Origin: Candidatus Omnitrophica bacterium UBA6233
GTDB taxonomy: Bacteria; Omnitrophota; Gorgyraeia; Gygaellales; Profunditerraquicolaceae
NCBI GenBank assembly: GCA_002440965.1
Contig: DJWJ01000019.1
Span: 15,054-79,053 of the forward strand
Reading direction: 5' to 3'
DNA length: 64,000 nt
Shown: in pieces, positions 51,726-60,755 of the stretch
How positions within the stretch are numbered: the stretch's first letter is position 1
Layout of the letters: each line of letters starts with the position of its first letter
Position numbers and translations under genes: made by a program
The notes under the pieces: model-generated
Told to the model about the DNA's origin: nothing
The model's input: the letters and a program-made list of their open reading frames with translations, nothing else
The model's database searches: none

Positions 51726-52442
51726 TCAGAAAGCACATCCTTTATTCTTATTTCCTTCAACCATCATGATTTCGGCTATTTTAAAATCCATATAATCATC
51801 AATATCAATTGAACGGATTTTGGGCATAACATATACTTTACTATTTTTTAGGAATATTCCCTTTTTTTCGTCCAAAACATCTTTCCACCAAACGTATATC
51901 GAAGCATTCATGTCATACACTTTAGGCGCTTGCTGCCTTGAGCTGAAACGCCCCTCTTTAACCAGTTTGACCTTGCCCCTGACCACCTCCACCATATTAA
52001 AATACGGATTCCTGTTCGCTTCAGTAACCGAAAAAACATTATCCGCCTTCTGATTAACGAGCAACTTAATGCAATTATTAATATCTTGAACTGATCTCAA
52101 CGGAGCTGTCGCATGCAACAATACCAGGATATCAAACGGATAACCTTCCCCTTGGAGCCACCCCATAGCGTGCAATAAAACATCTATGGTGCTGCTTTTA
52201 TCTTGGGCTAAAAACTTTGGCCTGATAAAAGGAACCTCAGCTCCATACTTCTTCGATATATCCGCGATCTTTTTATCATCCGTAGAAACAATGATCCTGT
52301 CAATTAACCCGGAGTCCTTTGCCTGTTTGATACTGCGGGCGATCAACGGCTTGCCCAGAAACATTTTAATATTTTTGCCAGGCAACCCTTTTGACCCACC
52401 TCTGACCGGAATAATACATACTACTCTTTTATTTTTATACAT
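51726..52442 (-). CDS. legF: CMP-nonulosonate (legionaminate) cytidylyltransferase
   Basis: 238 residues. IIPVRGGSKGLPGKNIKMF near 9-27 is the CMP-sialate synthetase signature; RPKFLAQDKSSTIDVLLHA near 74 and RQQAPKVYDMNASIY near 178 follow the NeuA/PtmB pattern. It activates the nonulosonate as CMP-sugar for transfer. ATG 52442 is preferred over a TTG 4 codons earlier. Specific substrate (Leg vs Neu) is inferred from the complete legionaminate gene set around it. Confidence 0.9.
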   Translation of the reverse strand: MYKNKRVVCIIPVRGGSKGLPGKNIKMFLGKPLIARSIKQAKDSGLIDRIIVSTDDKKIADISKKYGAEVPFIRPKFLAQDKSSTIDVLLHAMGWLQGEGYPFDILVLLHATAPLRSVQDINNCIKLLVNQKADNVFSVTEANRNPYFNMVEVVRGKVKLVKEGRFSSRQQAPKVYDMNASIYVWWKDVLDEKKGIFLKNSKVYVMPKIRSIDIDDYMDFKIAEIMMVEGNKNKGCAF

Positions 52443-52443
52443 T

Positions 52444-53382
52444 TTAAGCCTCAATAAGCTTGAGCACCTTTACTCCGTCTTCGAATGTAACTTCCGGCTG
52501 ACGGTTAAACTTTACTGATTTTATAAAACTCCGGATTTCATCCGTGTAGCTCTTATCCAAATTAAAAAGTTTTTTATCAGAAACGACTGTTTTTCTTCCC
52601 AGAGTATCAATTATTATCCTTTTGTTGATTAAATCGCAGGTAAGTGCCCCTTTTTCACCTTCTATGCAGATAACTCTTTTCTTATTTTTCTGCAAGTAAT
52701 CCAGATGCACGCTGCAGATAAAATTATCATAAACATATATTCCTTCAAAAACATCATCCGCATTGATCTTTAGGTTACTGACCTTAGCCTTAACCACTTT
52801 GCTTGAGTAAGGATCGCCAAAGAGAAAGCGCATATAATCTATTTCGTGGGATAAATCTAAGGCAACGCCTCCGCCGCGTTTTTTTGAAGCGCTGTAAGAA
52901 ACGCGGTAATCGCGCCCTTTCCTCCAGAACGGTAGATACTGCCCAGCTTCAATCTTGGCAAAGTAGATGCTGCCGATCAAATTATGAGAAAGCTTGGTTT
53001 TAATAAACTTAAGCGCTCCCAAAAACCTTAAGTTATATCCAACGCCAACTTTTATTTTGTTTAGCCGGACAATTCTTTTTAATTTCTCCAGATCCCCGCT
53101 CAAATTATGCGCAATCGGTTTTTCAATGAACAGATGAATTCCTTTTTTTGCTAAAATTAACGCCGTATTCAGGTGTTGATAAGTTTCATTGGCGATCACT
53201 GCTAAATCCGCCTGAACAGTATGCAAAGACTTTACCATTGAAACTTTACGTTTATCTTTTAAACCGTCCAGGCAATGCTTAACTTTAGAATAGACAAATA
53301 TCTGGCTAACTTCAGCCAGCTTATTTAAATTTCCCAAATGCCTTTTTCCTATGGATCCGCACCCAACCAGCAATACTTTCAT
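52444..53382 (-). CDS. Gfo/Idh/MocA oxidoreductase (PtmF-like)
   Basis: 312 residues. NAD-binding LLVGCGSIGKRHLGNL at 4-19, the family EKP motif in IEKPIAHN near 95, and a C-terminal beta-sheet domain with GGGVALDLSHEIDYMRFL near 165. In Campylobacter legionaminate loci a similar oxidoreductase (PtmF) works with the SDR PtmA to produce GlcN-6-phosphate for the GDP-linked route. Its ATG overlaps the SDR stop (TAATG), consistent with partnership. Exact reaction is inferred from context. Confidence 0.8.
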   Translation of the reverse strand: MKVLLVGCGSIGKRHLGNLNKLAEVSQIFVYSKVKHCLDGLKDKRKVSMVKSLHTVQADLAVIANETYQHLNTALILAKKGIHLFIEKPIAHNLSGDLEKLKRIVRLNKIKVGVGYNLRFLGALKFIKTKLSHNLIGSIYFAKIEAGQYLPFWRKGRDYRVSYSASKKRGGGVALDLSHEIDYMRFLFGDPYSSKVVKAKVSNLKINADDVFEGIYVYDNFICSVHLDYLQKNKKRVICIEGEKGALTCDLINKRIIIDTLGRKTVVSDKKLFNLDKSYTDEIRSFIKSVKFNRQPEVTFEDGVKVLKLIEA

Positions 53383-54152
53383 TACCAGACACTCCATCCG
53401 CCATCAACTAAAAGATTCTGGCCGGTAATATAAGCAGCGGCTTCTGAAGAAAGGTAGATTACTGCCCCGACCATATCAAGCGGTTTAGCCATCCGCTTAA
53501 GCGGAGTCTTATCGGCGTATCTCTTCACAAATAAAGGATCTTGCCGGTTAAAAACCCCTCCAGGAGATATAACATTAGCCCGGATGTTGTATTTTGCATA
53601 ATAGGTAGCCAAATATTTAGTAAAATTAATGATACCGCCCTTGATTGCAGAGTAAGCTGCCGGCATGGTTATTTTAGTGCCTCGATATATACTGAAATCC
53701 GGGGCCACTACCCCGTAAATAGAAGCAAAATTTATAATGACCCCTCCTGATTTTTTCTTCATCAACTCTGCGGCCACCTTAGAGCAGATAAAATACCCGC
53801 CCAAGTGGTTATTCACATTCTCTTTCCAGGAATCAAAGGTAACTTTTTCCAATCCTAAACCCCAATCATCGGTCCGGGGATAGGCACAATTGATCAAAAT
53901 ATCAATTCCTTTAGCTTCTTCGCAAACTGCATTTAAAGCCCGGTAAATCGAATCTTCTGAAGCTATATCTAAATAAATAAACTTAATACCCCTAGTTTTA
54001 ATCTTTCCTGCGGCTTGCTTATCAATATCGGCAATATACACCTTTGCCCCAAAATCGCTCAAGCCTTTTACGATTTCACTGCCGATCAAACCCGCTCCGC
54101 CTACCACAACCGCTACTTTATTTTTTAAATCAAAAATAGAATTATATCTCAT
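53382..54152 (-). CDS. short-chain dehydrogenase (PtmA-like)
   Basis: 256 residues, classical SDR: VVGGAGLIGSEIVKGL at 16-31, NCAYPR near 88, catalytic Ser in NFASIYG near 141 and YSAIKGG near 162 (Tyr, Lys), and a C-terminal GQNLLVDGGW. PtmA-type SDRs accompany CMP-legionaminate synthetase and the PtmF oxidoreductase. Overlaps both neighbours by a few bases, in the same translational chain. Confidence 0.83.
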   Translation of the reverse strand: MRYNSIFDLKNKVAVVVGGAGLIGSEIVKGLSDFGAKVYIADIDKQAAGKIKTRGIKFIYLDIASEDSIYRALNAVCEEAKGIDILINCAYPRTDDWGLGLEKVTFDSWKENVNNHLGGYFICSKVAAELMKKKSGGVIINFASIYGVVAPDFSIYRGTKITMPAAYSAIKGGIINFTKYLATYYAKYNIRANVISPGGVFNRQDPLFVKRYADKTPLKRMAKPLDMVGAVIYLSSEAAAYITGQNLLVDGGWSVW

Positions 54153-55318
54153 TTCTCTCCTATCGCATAAAAAGTTTTTTTAATATCTTTTAGGCTTGAA
54201 ATATTCTTCTTGATTAGTCGATAAATTTTCCCCACTGTCCCACCTTTACCATATGGATTAGACACGCCTTTGCAGAATTTCGAGAATTCAGGAGACAGCG
54301 CTTTTTGAATAGCTTTTGAAATTTGCCCTGATTCCGGTTTAACATCAATTACGCTCATCGCCCTTATTCTGCCTTTTTGCCGATCACCGATATTAACCGT
54401 GGGAATCTTCAGGGACGGCGCTTCTATTATCCCGCTACTGGAATTCCCGATTACTAAGTTCACATTTTTTAAACACGACAGATACCTTAACTGGCCTAAA
54501 GATGAAAAGGCTGCCGCTTTATTCGGTGATCGCCTGACGTATGCATCTATCAATTTAATAATGATACGCCCGCCCGGATCGGCGTTCGGCTTAGTAAAAA
54601 TAATTTTAAGCCCCGGGCAAGCATCAAGGGCTTTAAGTAGTTCTGTAACCTGGTATTTAGCCGTATTATCCTCTAAGGTAACCGGATGAAAAGTTACCAA
54701 TGCCGACTTTTCGCCCAAACTAAAATCCAGCGATCGTTCTAATTCCGGTCTCGTCAATAATTTCATTTCCAGGATATTATCTATTCCTATCGCACCGACG
54801 TTAAATACCCTACACGGAGACTCTCCCAATTGCACCACTCTTTGACGGTATTCTTCCGTAGAGGTAAAATGCAATAAACTCATCTTCGTAATAGAGTGCC
54901 TGATTGCTTCATCAATCAGCCCGTAAGTCGCTTCGCCTCCGCCGATATGAACTATGGGTATCCTGGCAATAAGGGCGGCAATAGCTGCCGCTAAGGCTTC
55001 AAATCTATCACCGAAGATAATGATTAAATCCGGCCTCAATCTGCTTAACGCTTGGCTATAACCACCGATCCCCGTGCCGATCGATTTTGATATACCTGCT
55101 ATTGAATCCGAGTTCGTAATTATTTTTACTTTTTTCGATATTTTAAACCCATCCTTTTCAATCTCTTTATAAGTCAACCCGAATTCCGCAGATAAATGCA
55201 TCCCAGATACTAATATCTGAAAGTTCCAATCCCTGTCTTTATTTATCCTATCCATCAAGGGCTTCAGAAGGCCATACTCAGCCCGTGTTCCTGTAAATAC
55301 ACATATTGTCTTTTTCAT
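54149..55318 (-). CDS. legG: hydrolysing NDP-sugar 2-epimerase (LegG/NeuC family)
   Basis: 389 residues: VFTGTRAEYGLLKPLMDRI at 7-25, FGDRFEALAAA near 101-111, HIGGGEATYGLIDEAIRHS near 122, and GNSSSGIIEAP near 292-302. It is the NeuC/LegG/PseG-like hydrolysing epimerase that cleaves the nucleotide and inverts C2, giving a free 2,4-diacetamido-6-deoxy-mannose for LegI. In the GDP-route the substrate would be GDP-linked (made by PtmE/LegB/LegC here). Length and motifs complete. Confidence 0.9.
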   Translation of the reverse strand: MKKTICVFTGTRAEYGLLKPLMDRINKDRDWNFQILVSGMHLSAEFGLTYKEIEKDGFKISKKVKIITNSDSIAGISKSIGTGIGGYSQALSRLRPDLIIIFGDRFEALAAAIAALIARIPIVHIGGGEATYGLIDEAIRHSITKMSLLHFTSTEEYRQRVVQLGESPCRVFNVGAIGIDNILEMKLLTRPELERSLDFSLGEKSALVTFHPVTLEDNTAKYQVTELLKALDACPGLKIIFTKPNADPGGRIIIKLIDAYVRRSPNKAAAFSSLGQLRYLSCLKNVNLVIGNSSSGIIEAPSLKIPTVNIGDRQKGRIRAMSVIDVKPESGQISKAIQKALSPEFSKFCKGVSNPYGKGGTVGKIYRLIKKNISSLKDIKKTFYAIGEK

Positions 55319-55983
55319 ACAATCCCCTTAAGGAGCATAAAACTTTCCGCGTAAAAACAATTAGCCATGGCTCCTCTAAAAATAGCAAGAGCTTCAATAT
55401 TCTTTTTACTCCTAGGAAACGGATGCTTTTGTATTTCATTTTTGTAGACAGCCATTATTTCAAGCTTGGTTTTAAAGTAACGGCTGATATCAACAAAATA
55501 ATTCGGGATAAAGGTATTTTCCTCTAAAGTTAAGGCAAATTCTGTTTCGCTTATAGTTTCCATCATTAATACAGTTTTTATGAATGGATTTCTGAATGTT
55601 TTAAGGCAGCTATAAGCCGCATTAAAAAAATACCTGTGGTCGGAATGGACATCTCCCTGGAATGGCAGGTAAACAGTCTCCGGTTTAACTTTCTCAATTA
55701 CGGCAGATATTTTTGTTATCAACTCTGCAACTGGTATTATATCTATACTCTTAGCCGGTAGGCACAGCCTGAAAGTATCAGTAAAACCGTAAGCTGCCGC
55801 CACTCTCTCTATTTCCTTTTGGCGGCGCTTCACCGCCGGTGTGCCAGGCCCATATTCTTTTGCAGTATCGGTAGCAATCAACCAAAACAAATCATCCCCC
55901 GCCGCCTTATGCTTCAGCAGTGTTCCGCCGCATCCGAGAGTCTCATCATCAGGATGCACTGCCATTACCAGTACTTTTTTCAT
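55315..55983 (-). CDS. PIG-L/LmbE-type zinc N-deacetylase
   Basis: 222 residues. HPDDETLGCGGTLLKHK near 10-26 supplies the His-Pro-Asp-Asp zinc motif; HSDHRYFFNAAYS near 112 supplies the second histidine. PIG-L enzymes remove N-acetyl groups from amino sugars. It sits between LegG and a sugar N-formyltransferase with 4-bp overlaps, so the logical substrate is an N-acetylated 6-deoxy-hexosamine or nonulosonate, freeing an amine for re-acylation. Confidence 0.88.
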   Translation of the reverse strand: MKKVLVMAVHPDDETLGCGGTLLKHKAAGDDLFWLIATDTAKEYGPGTPAVKRRQKEIERVAAAYGFTDTFRLCLPAKSIDIIPVAELITKISAVIEKVKPETVYLPFQGDVHSDHRYFFNAAYSCLKTFRNPFIKTVLMMETISETEFALTLEENTFIPNYFVDISRYFKTKLEIMAVYKNEIQKHPFPRSKKNIEALAIFRGAMANCFYAESFMLLKGIV

Positions 55984-56864
55984 AGTAAATATTCCCCTGT
56001 TTGTGGTAAAACCTTAAATTCATGTACCGTTAAAAGAATAGCTCCCGCATAGCATTTTACTAAAACCTGCCTGCCTGAAATTCCTAGCACTTTACCGCAT
56101 TCGATATTCGCGATATTATATTTTTTTTCAACCACCTGCCATATTTTAACTTCTTCGCCGCGCCATATTAGATGCGCTCCAGGATAAGGCTTAGTCAATG
56201 CCCTCACCAGATTATAGATCGCCCTGCTTGTCATTCTAAAATCTATTCGCCCGTCTTCTTTAATTCTTTTCCGCCAACAGCTTGACTTTGAATGATCCTG
56301 AGGTATCCGGCTGTAATTATTCTTCTGTAATTTAGGTAAAAAACCCTCCATTTGCCGCAAGGCAATATTCGTTACTTTCCGGTATAGACTCCCTGCATCA
56401 TCGCTATATTCAATTAAAATATTTCTCTGGGACAATATATCTCCACTGTCACAACTTTCATCCATAAAGAAAAAAGTAGAAGCGGTTTTGCCCAATCCGA
56501 GCGCTAACGCCCAAATCAAAGGATGCCTTCCCCTGTTTATAGGAAGTTTGGCTGGATGATATCCAACTATACCTAAAGACGGAATTTTTAATATCGCTTT
56601 TTTTATTATTTGCGAGAATCCAAAACAAAAAATAATATCCGGGCGTTTATTTCTAATCCATTCCTGATTTTCTTTAATGTTAATATCTGTAACGTATTTA
56701 TACGGTATTTTATTCTTAACGCATATACTGGACAAGTCGGCAAAATCCGCATTCAGTCCCGAGCTTTTCCGGGTAAGCACTCCAACAACATCAGCTTTTA
56801 GTTCTATCAATTTTTGTAACGCCGCTTTACTGAATTCTACCGTTCCGATGTAAACAATTTTCAT
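55980..56864 (-). CDS. sugar N-formyltransferase (methionyl-tRNA formyltransferase-like)
   Basis: 294 residues. FCFGFSQIIKKAIL near 80, GYHPAKLPINRGRHPLIWAL near 101-120 (catalytic His and the P-x-x-R-G loop), and DESCDSGDILSQ near 134-145 (catalytic Asp) are the formyltransferase fold motifs, using N10-formyl-tetrahydrofolate. A C-terminal OB-like tail (~195-290) is present. Genes of this kind in surface loci formylate amino sugars (e.g. VioF, WlaRD). Overlapping the PIG-L gene suggests deacetylation followed by formylation. Not the housekeeping Fmt, given its setting. Confidence 0.88.
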   Translation of the reverse strand: MKIVYIGTVEFSKAALQKLIELKADVVGVLTRKSSGLNADFADLSSICVKNKIPYKYVTDINIKENQEWIRNKRPDIIFCFGFSQIIKKAILKIPSLGIVGYHPAKLPINRGRHPLIWALALGLGKTASTFFFMDESCDSGDILSQRNILIEYSDDAGSLYRKVTNIALRQMEGFLPKLQKNNYSRIPQDHSKSSCWRKRIKEDGRIDFRMTSRAIYNLVRALTKPYPGAHLIWRGEEVKIWQVVEKKYNIANIECGKVLGISGRQVLVKCYAGAILLTVHEFKVLPQTGEYLL

Positions 56865-57865
56865 ATTGAAATCTTTTCATCCTTTAAAAAATCACGTTTT
56901 GCCGTTTTTCCTATAACTTTATCCCAAAGCATGGGACTTAATCCTATACCCGGTCTCTTAACCGTTAGATTAGCTCCTGAAAAAATTTCCTGCTTTTTTA
57001 TATCCCGCAAAGCCACAATGCTTTTTCTAACAATTGAGATATTTTTAGCTTCCGAATCCGATAATTTCTTTATTCCGTTACCCATAGCTGTTTCGACATT
57101 CTTTATGGCCCGAACCATCGCTCTCAATTCCTGCGGTCCTAATGACGCCTTCTGATCCGGCCCGGACATTTTTCTATCTAAAGTAAAGTGTTTTTCAATT
57201 ACAGATGCGCCAAGAGCAACTGCGGCCAGAGCCACCTCAATACCTAAAGTATGATCGGAATAGCCTGTCTTAACGTCAAATTTATGGCCGATAGTCAACA
57301 TAGCCCTCAAGTTAGCATCCTCTATAGGCGTAGGATATTCGGTATTACAATGCAACACTGTGATATTTTTCTTTTTGGTACCGCTTTTTATTAAAATATT
57401 CAAAGCATCCTTAATTTCTTTTAAATTGGCCATCCCCGTAGACATTAAAATTTCCCCCCGCAGCGACCCGATTTTGCGTAAATAGGGCAGATTGGTGATT
57501 TCTCCGGAGGGTATTTTAAATATCCTTAACCCCAAACCCGCCAAAAGATCGATGCTTTCTAAATCAAACGGCGACGAAAGAAATATAATTTTCTTTATCT
57601 GACAATACCTTATCAACTCCCGATGGGCATTTAAATCCAGCTGCAGCTTTTTTAACATCTCTAGCTGGCTTTCCTTATTTCCGTTAAATTTATTCTGATA
57701 AGCAGTTTTAGGCGCATTTTTAGTAACCAGTGATTCAGCGTTAAAACTTTGGAATTTTACCGCATCCGCGCCTGCGGCGGCCGCCGCATCCACCATTCTT
57801 TTTGCGATCCGGAGAGAACCGTTATGATTAACTCCGGCTTCAGCAATAATAAAAACTTTAGGCAT
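56861..57865 (-). CDS. legI: legionaminic/nonulosonic acid synthase
   Basis: 334 residues from ATG 57865. IIAEAGVNHNGSLRIAKRM near 5-23, ADAVKFQSF near 30, SSPFD near 88, LHCNTEYPTP near 166, GYSDHTLG near 200, EKHFTLDR near 220, then a SAF domain (RKSIVALRDIKKQEIF, ~275-330) give the full canonical NeuB layout. It condenses PEP with the LegG product. Its start lies inside the end of the upstream acetyltransferase gene. Compare the divergent homologue at 17.2 kb. Confidence 0.93.
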   Translation of the reverse strand: MPKVFIIAEAGVNHNGSLRIAKRMVDAAAAAGADAVKFQSFNAESLVTKNAPKTAYQNKFNGNKESQLEMLKKLQLDLNAHRELIRYCQIKKIIFLSSPFDLESIDLLAGLGLRIFKIPSGEITNLPYLRKIGSLRGEILMSTGMANLKEIKDALNILIKSGTKKKNITVLHCNTEYPTPIEDANLRAMLTIGHKFDVKTGYSDHTLGIEVALAAVALGASVIEKHFTLDRKMSGPDQKASLGPQELRAMVRAIKNVETAMGNGIKKLSDSEAKNISIVRKSIVALRDIKKQEIFSGANLTVKRPGIGLSPMLWDKVIGKTAKRDFLKDEKISI

Positions 57866-58505
57866 TGGTTTTTCTTTCTTTACAGGGATTACCGTAAGCA
57901 ACCATTCTTTTGCGGATATTTTTTGTAACCACGCTTCCGGCTCCGATAACCGTTTTCTCCCCTATTTGTATATTCTGAATTATTACGCTTCCTGTGCCAA
58001 TATGGGAACCGTTCCCTATATTTACGCCGCCGCTTAAAATAGACCCAGGAGAAAGATGGACAAAATCACCGATCCGGCAATCGTGTTCGATAATTACTCC
58101 AGTATTAAGAATACAATTATTCCCGATCTGCGTTCCGGCGTTTATGATTGCTCCCGGAGCGATATAATTTCCTTCTCCCAATATAACCCGGGAAGATACT
58201 CTGGCATCCGAGCTGATCAAATTAGGGAATAGAAATCCTGACCTTTTGGCAGAATTATAAAGTTTAATCCGTAAGCAGGGGTTCCCGATGCTGCCTACCG
58301 CAATAAAACAATATCTTATGCCGAATTTGAAAAAACGCGGTAAATCACCATCCGTTCCGATGACCGGGGTACCAAAAACTTCAAATCCCAAGCGCTCCTT
58401 TAAATCAATGATACCGGCTATCTCATAGCTTTTAGCCTGCGCAAGCAGATCCAGGATTACTTTGCAATGACCTCCTGCCCCGATAAGTAATATTTTATGC
58501 TTCAT
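57858..58505 (-). CDS. NeuD/PglD-type sugar acetyltransferase (LegH role)
   Basis: 215 residues. ILLIGAGGHCKVILDLL at 4-20 is the N-terminal Rossmann-like sugar-binding part; residues ~100-205 are left-handed beta-helix hexapeptides (VILGEGNYIAPGAIINAGTQ) with catalytic His in IEHDCRIGDFVHL. It N- or O-acetylates an amino or hydroxyl group of a nucleotide-sugar with acetyl-CoA. In this cluster the required LegH step (4-amino acetylation) fits. It overlaps legI. Confidence 0.9.
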   Translation of the reverse strand: MKHKILLIGAGGHCKVILDLLAQAKSYEIAGIIDLKERLGFEVFGTPVIGTDGDLPRFFKFGIRYCFIAVGSIGNPCLRIKLYNSAKRSGFLFPNLISSDARVSSRVILGEGNYIAPGAIINAGTQIGNNCILNTGVIIEHDCRIGDFVHLSPGSILSGGVNIGNGSHIGTGSVIIQNIQIGEKTVIGAGSVVTKNIRKRMVAYGNPCKERKTNA

Positions 58506-58514
58506 AAGATTAAT

Positions 58515-59573
58515 TTAAACTTCAAATTTCTTCAGTGTTTCTTGAAGAGCTTCAAATTGTCCCATATCCAGCCAGGATTTTTCCGAAACTGGATAAACGC
58601 CGATTTTTTTACCTTTTTCAAGATAATCATTTATAAGATCAGTTATATTATATAACCGGTTCTTGGGTACGTCCGCAAGAACGGATGCTTCTAAAACATA
58701 CATCCCGGTATTTACTAAGAAATCATATTCCGGTTTTTCACGAATATTTTTTAAGATCCCCCCGTCTTGGATTTCGCATACCCCGTAAGGAATAGTAAAA
58801 TTCTTCATTGAACTGACCAGGGTGATTTTGTTCTTTTTTTGGCGGTGGAATTTCAGGATATCCGCGTAATCCGCCTCAATGAGGATATCGCAGTTACTTA
58901 CAAAGAATGTTTTCTTGATCCGGTTCTTCAGAAAATGCAGGCTTCCGGCAGTGCCTAAGGGCTTACTTTCTAAGATATAATTAATCTCATATTTATGCTC
59001 GAAATCACTAAAGTATGCCTTGATTATATTTGACTTATAATTCAGAGAAAGATAAAAATCTTTACAACCGTAATCAAAATACCTGTTTATAATTATCTCA
59101 ATAATCGGCTTATCACCGATTGGTATCAACGGCTTAGGAAGAATTTTGGTAAAAGGGTGCAAACGAACACCTTCGCCGCCTGCCATAATTACTACAGGTA
59201 GTTTTAAAGATTCTAACTTCTTCGGTTTATTTTTAAACAAATCCGCCCACCAAACAGCGGAAATAACGCTTTTTTCATTGTCAATAACCGGCAAACAAGT
59301 GATTTCCTTTTTAATCATTACCGCTTTTGCCTGTTCCTGCTGAAAATTTTTCAACAAGCTCACCGGCATACAGTTCATAACATCAGAAATATTATTCAAC
59401 AAACTCCTACCTTTTAATACCCATCTCCTGATGTCGCCGTCCGTAACAGTACCTAAAAGCTTATTTTCTTTATCAACCACAAATACAGTCTTTTCTCCGA
59501 CTGAGTCCATATGTTTTAAAACAAGCTTGATTGATTGTTCAGGCCTTATAAGTACTTTTTTAAGTTTATCCAT
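58515..59573 (-). CDS. ptmE: CBS-domain nucleotidyltransferase (PtmE-like GlcN-1-P guanylyltransferase)
   Basis: 352 residues. Two CBS motifs fill residues ~1-118 (VFVVDKENKLLGTVTDGDI, CLPVIDNEKSVISAVW). A nucleotidyltransferase domain follows: VIMAGGEGVRLHPFTKILPK near 127-146, LSLNYKS near 175, NTGMYVLEASV near 287. PtmE proteins of Campylobacter have exactly this fusion and make GDP-GlcN for the GDP-linked legionaminate route. The CBS pair may sense adenylates. Guanylyl specificity is inferred from the family, not from motifs. Confidence 0.87.
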   Translation of the reverse strand: MDKLKKVLIRPEQSIKLVLKHMDSVGEKTVFVVDKENKLLGTVTDGDIRRWVLKGRSLLNNISDVMNCMPVSLLKNFQQEQAKAVMIKKEITCLPVIDNEKSVISAVWWADLFKNKPKKLESLKLPVVIMAGGEGVRLHPFTKILPKPLIPIGDKPIIEIIINRYFDYGCKDFYLSLNYKSNIIKAYFSDFEHKYEINYILESKPLGTAGSLHFLKNRIKKTFFVSNCDILIEADYADILKFHRQKKNKITLVSSMKNFTIPYGVCEIQDGGILKNIREKPEYDFLVNTGMYVLEASVLADVPKNRLYNITDLINDYLEKGKKIGVYPVSEKSWLDMGQFEALQETLKKFEV

Positions 59574-59577
59574 AATG

Positions 59578-60750
59578 TCAATTCCCTCTATTTAAATCCT
59601 GGATAACTGAAGTTATATACCTTACCTGTCTTGTTTCCAAATTTGTACTACAGGGTAAATTTAAAGTTGTCTTCCAAAGTCGCGAAGCATTTTCAATTTT
59701 ATATGCCTGATTCTTTCTATATGGCCGCTGAAGGTGATTTAAATACCATACCGGCCTTACCTGAATACCCCTTGATTGCAAATGCTTCATAATGGAATCT
59801 CTGTCTAAACCAAATTTATTTTGATTAATAACTAATGAGTAAAACCAGTAGTTTGGTGCCGTACCTGACGGAACATCCAAAATCTTAACTCCACAAACCC
59901 CAGCTAAAAGTTTTTTATATAATTCATAGTTATGCTTTTTAACCCTAATAAATATTCCCAATTGCTCAAGCTGCGCTAAACCCAGGGCTGCCTGTAAATT
60001 AGTCAAACGAAAATTATACCCAATCTCGTTATGAATATACTTTACCGAATCGTCTTTAGCCTGATTAACCAGATATCTTGCTTTTTCCGCTAAAAATCTG
60101 TTATTAGTTACAATCATTCCCCCACCGCCACTAGTAATTATTTTATTGCCATTGAATGAATAAACACCAATATCGGAAACCGTACCAGTAAATTTATTTT
60201 TATAAATTCCGGCTGTGTAATAAGACCCTAAACTTTCAGTCGCGTCTTCAATAACTTTGAGACGGAATTGCCGGGCAATTTTCACAATCTCCTCCATATC
60301 ACAGGGGTTACCAAAAATATGGACTGGAATTACCGCCTTTATGATTCTTCCTGTTTTTTTATTTTCTAACCCAGACTTCGTTATCCGGCATTCTTTAGAG
60401 CAAAATTCCCTCAATTTAACACAATCAATATTCATATGCTTATCACAATCCATAAAAACCGGCTCAGCCCCTACATATTTAACTACATTGACCGGCGCAA
60501 TAAAAGTGAGCGTAGGGACAATTACTTCATCGCCTCCGCCAACACCGCAAATTTTAAGCGCAATATGCAGCCCAGATGTACCGTTTACACAAGCTACAGC
60601 AAATTTAACTTTAGTATACTTACAAATTTCATCTTCAAAATCTACAACGAACTTTCCAGAAGAAGAAACCCAGTTAGTATCTATGCATTTCTTGATGTAC
60701 TGTAATTCTTTACCACGCAAATTAGGCACAGATAGTGGAATATTTTTCAT
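59578..60750 (-). CDS. legC: LegC-type 4-keto-6-deoxy-hexosamine aminotransferase
   Basis: 390 residues, PLP-dependent DegT/DnrJ/EryC1 fold. The Schiff-base lysine is present (YSFNGNKIITSG near 202-213), unlike the two His-variant dehydratases in this window. NGTSGLHIALKICGVGGGDE near 55-74 and the D-A-T-E-S core (EDATESLGSYY) are typical. It converts the LegB product to the 4-amino sugar with glutamate. Positioned 6 bp from legB and 5 bp from ptmE, completing the Leg set. Confidence 0.92.
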   Translation of the reverse strand: MKNIPLSVPNLRGKELQYIKKCIDTNWVSSSGKFVVDFEDEICKYTKVKFAVACVNGTSGLHIALKICGVGGGDEVIVPTLTFIAPVNVVKYVGAEPVFMDCDKHMNIDCVKLREFCSKECRITKSGLENKKTGRIIKAVIPVHIFGNPCDMEEIVKIARQFRLKVIEDATESLGSYYTAGIYKNKFTGTVSDIGVYSFNGNKIITSGGGGMIVTNNRFLAEKARYLVNQAKDDSVKYIHNEIGYNFRLTNLQAALGLAQLEQLGIFIRVKKHNYELYKKLLAGVCGVKILDVPSGTAPNYWFYSLVINQNKFGLDRDSIMKHLQSRGIQVRPVWYLNHLQRPYRKNQAYKIENASRLWKTTLNLPCSTNLETRQVRYITSVIQDLNRGN

Positions 60751-60755
60751 AGATC

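Noticed and set aside
55980..56864. Housekeeping methionyl-tRNA formyltransferase
   Set aside because: It has no def gene beside it and is embedded by 4-bp overlaps among nonulosonate genes.
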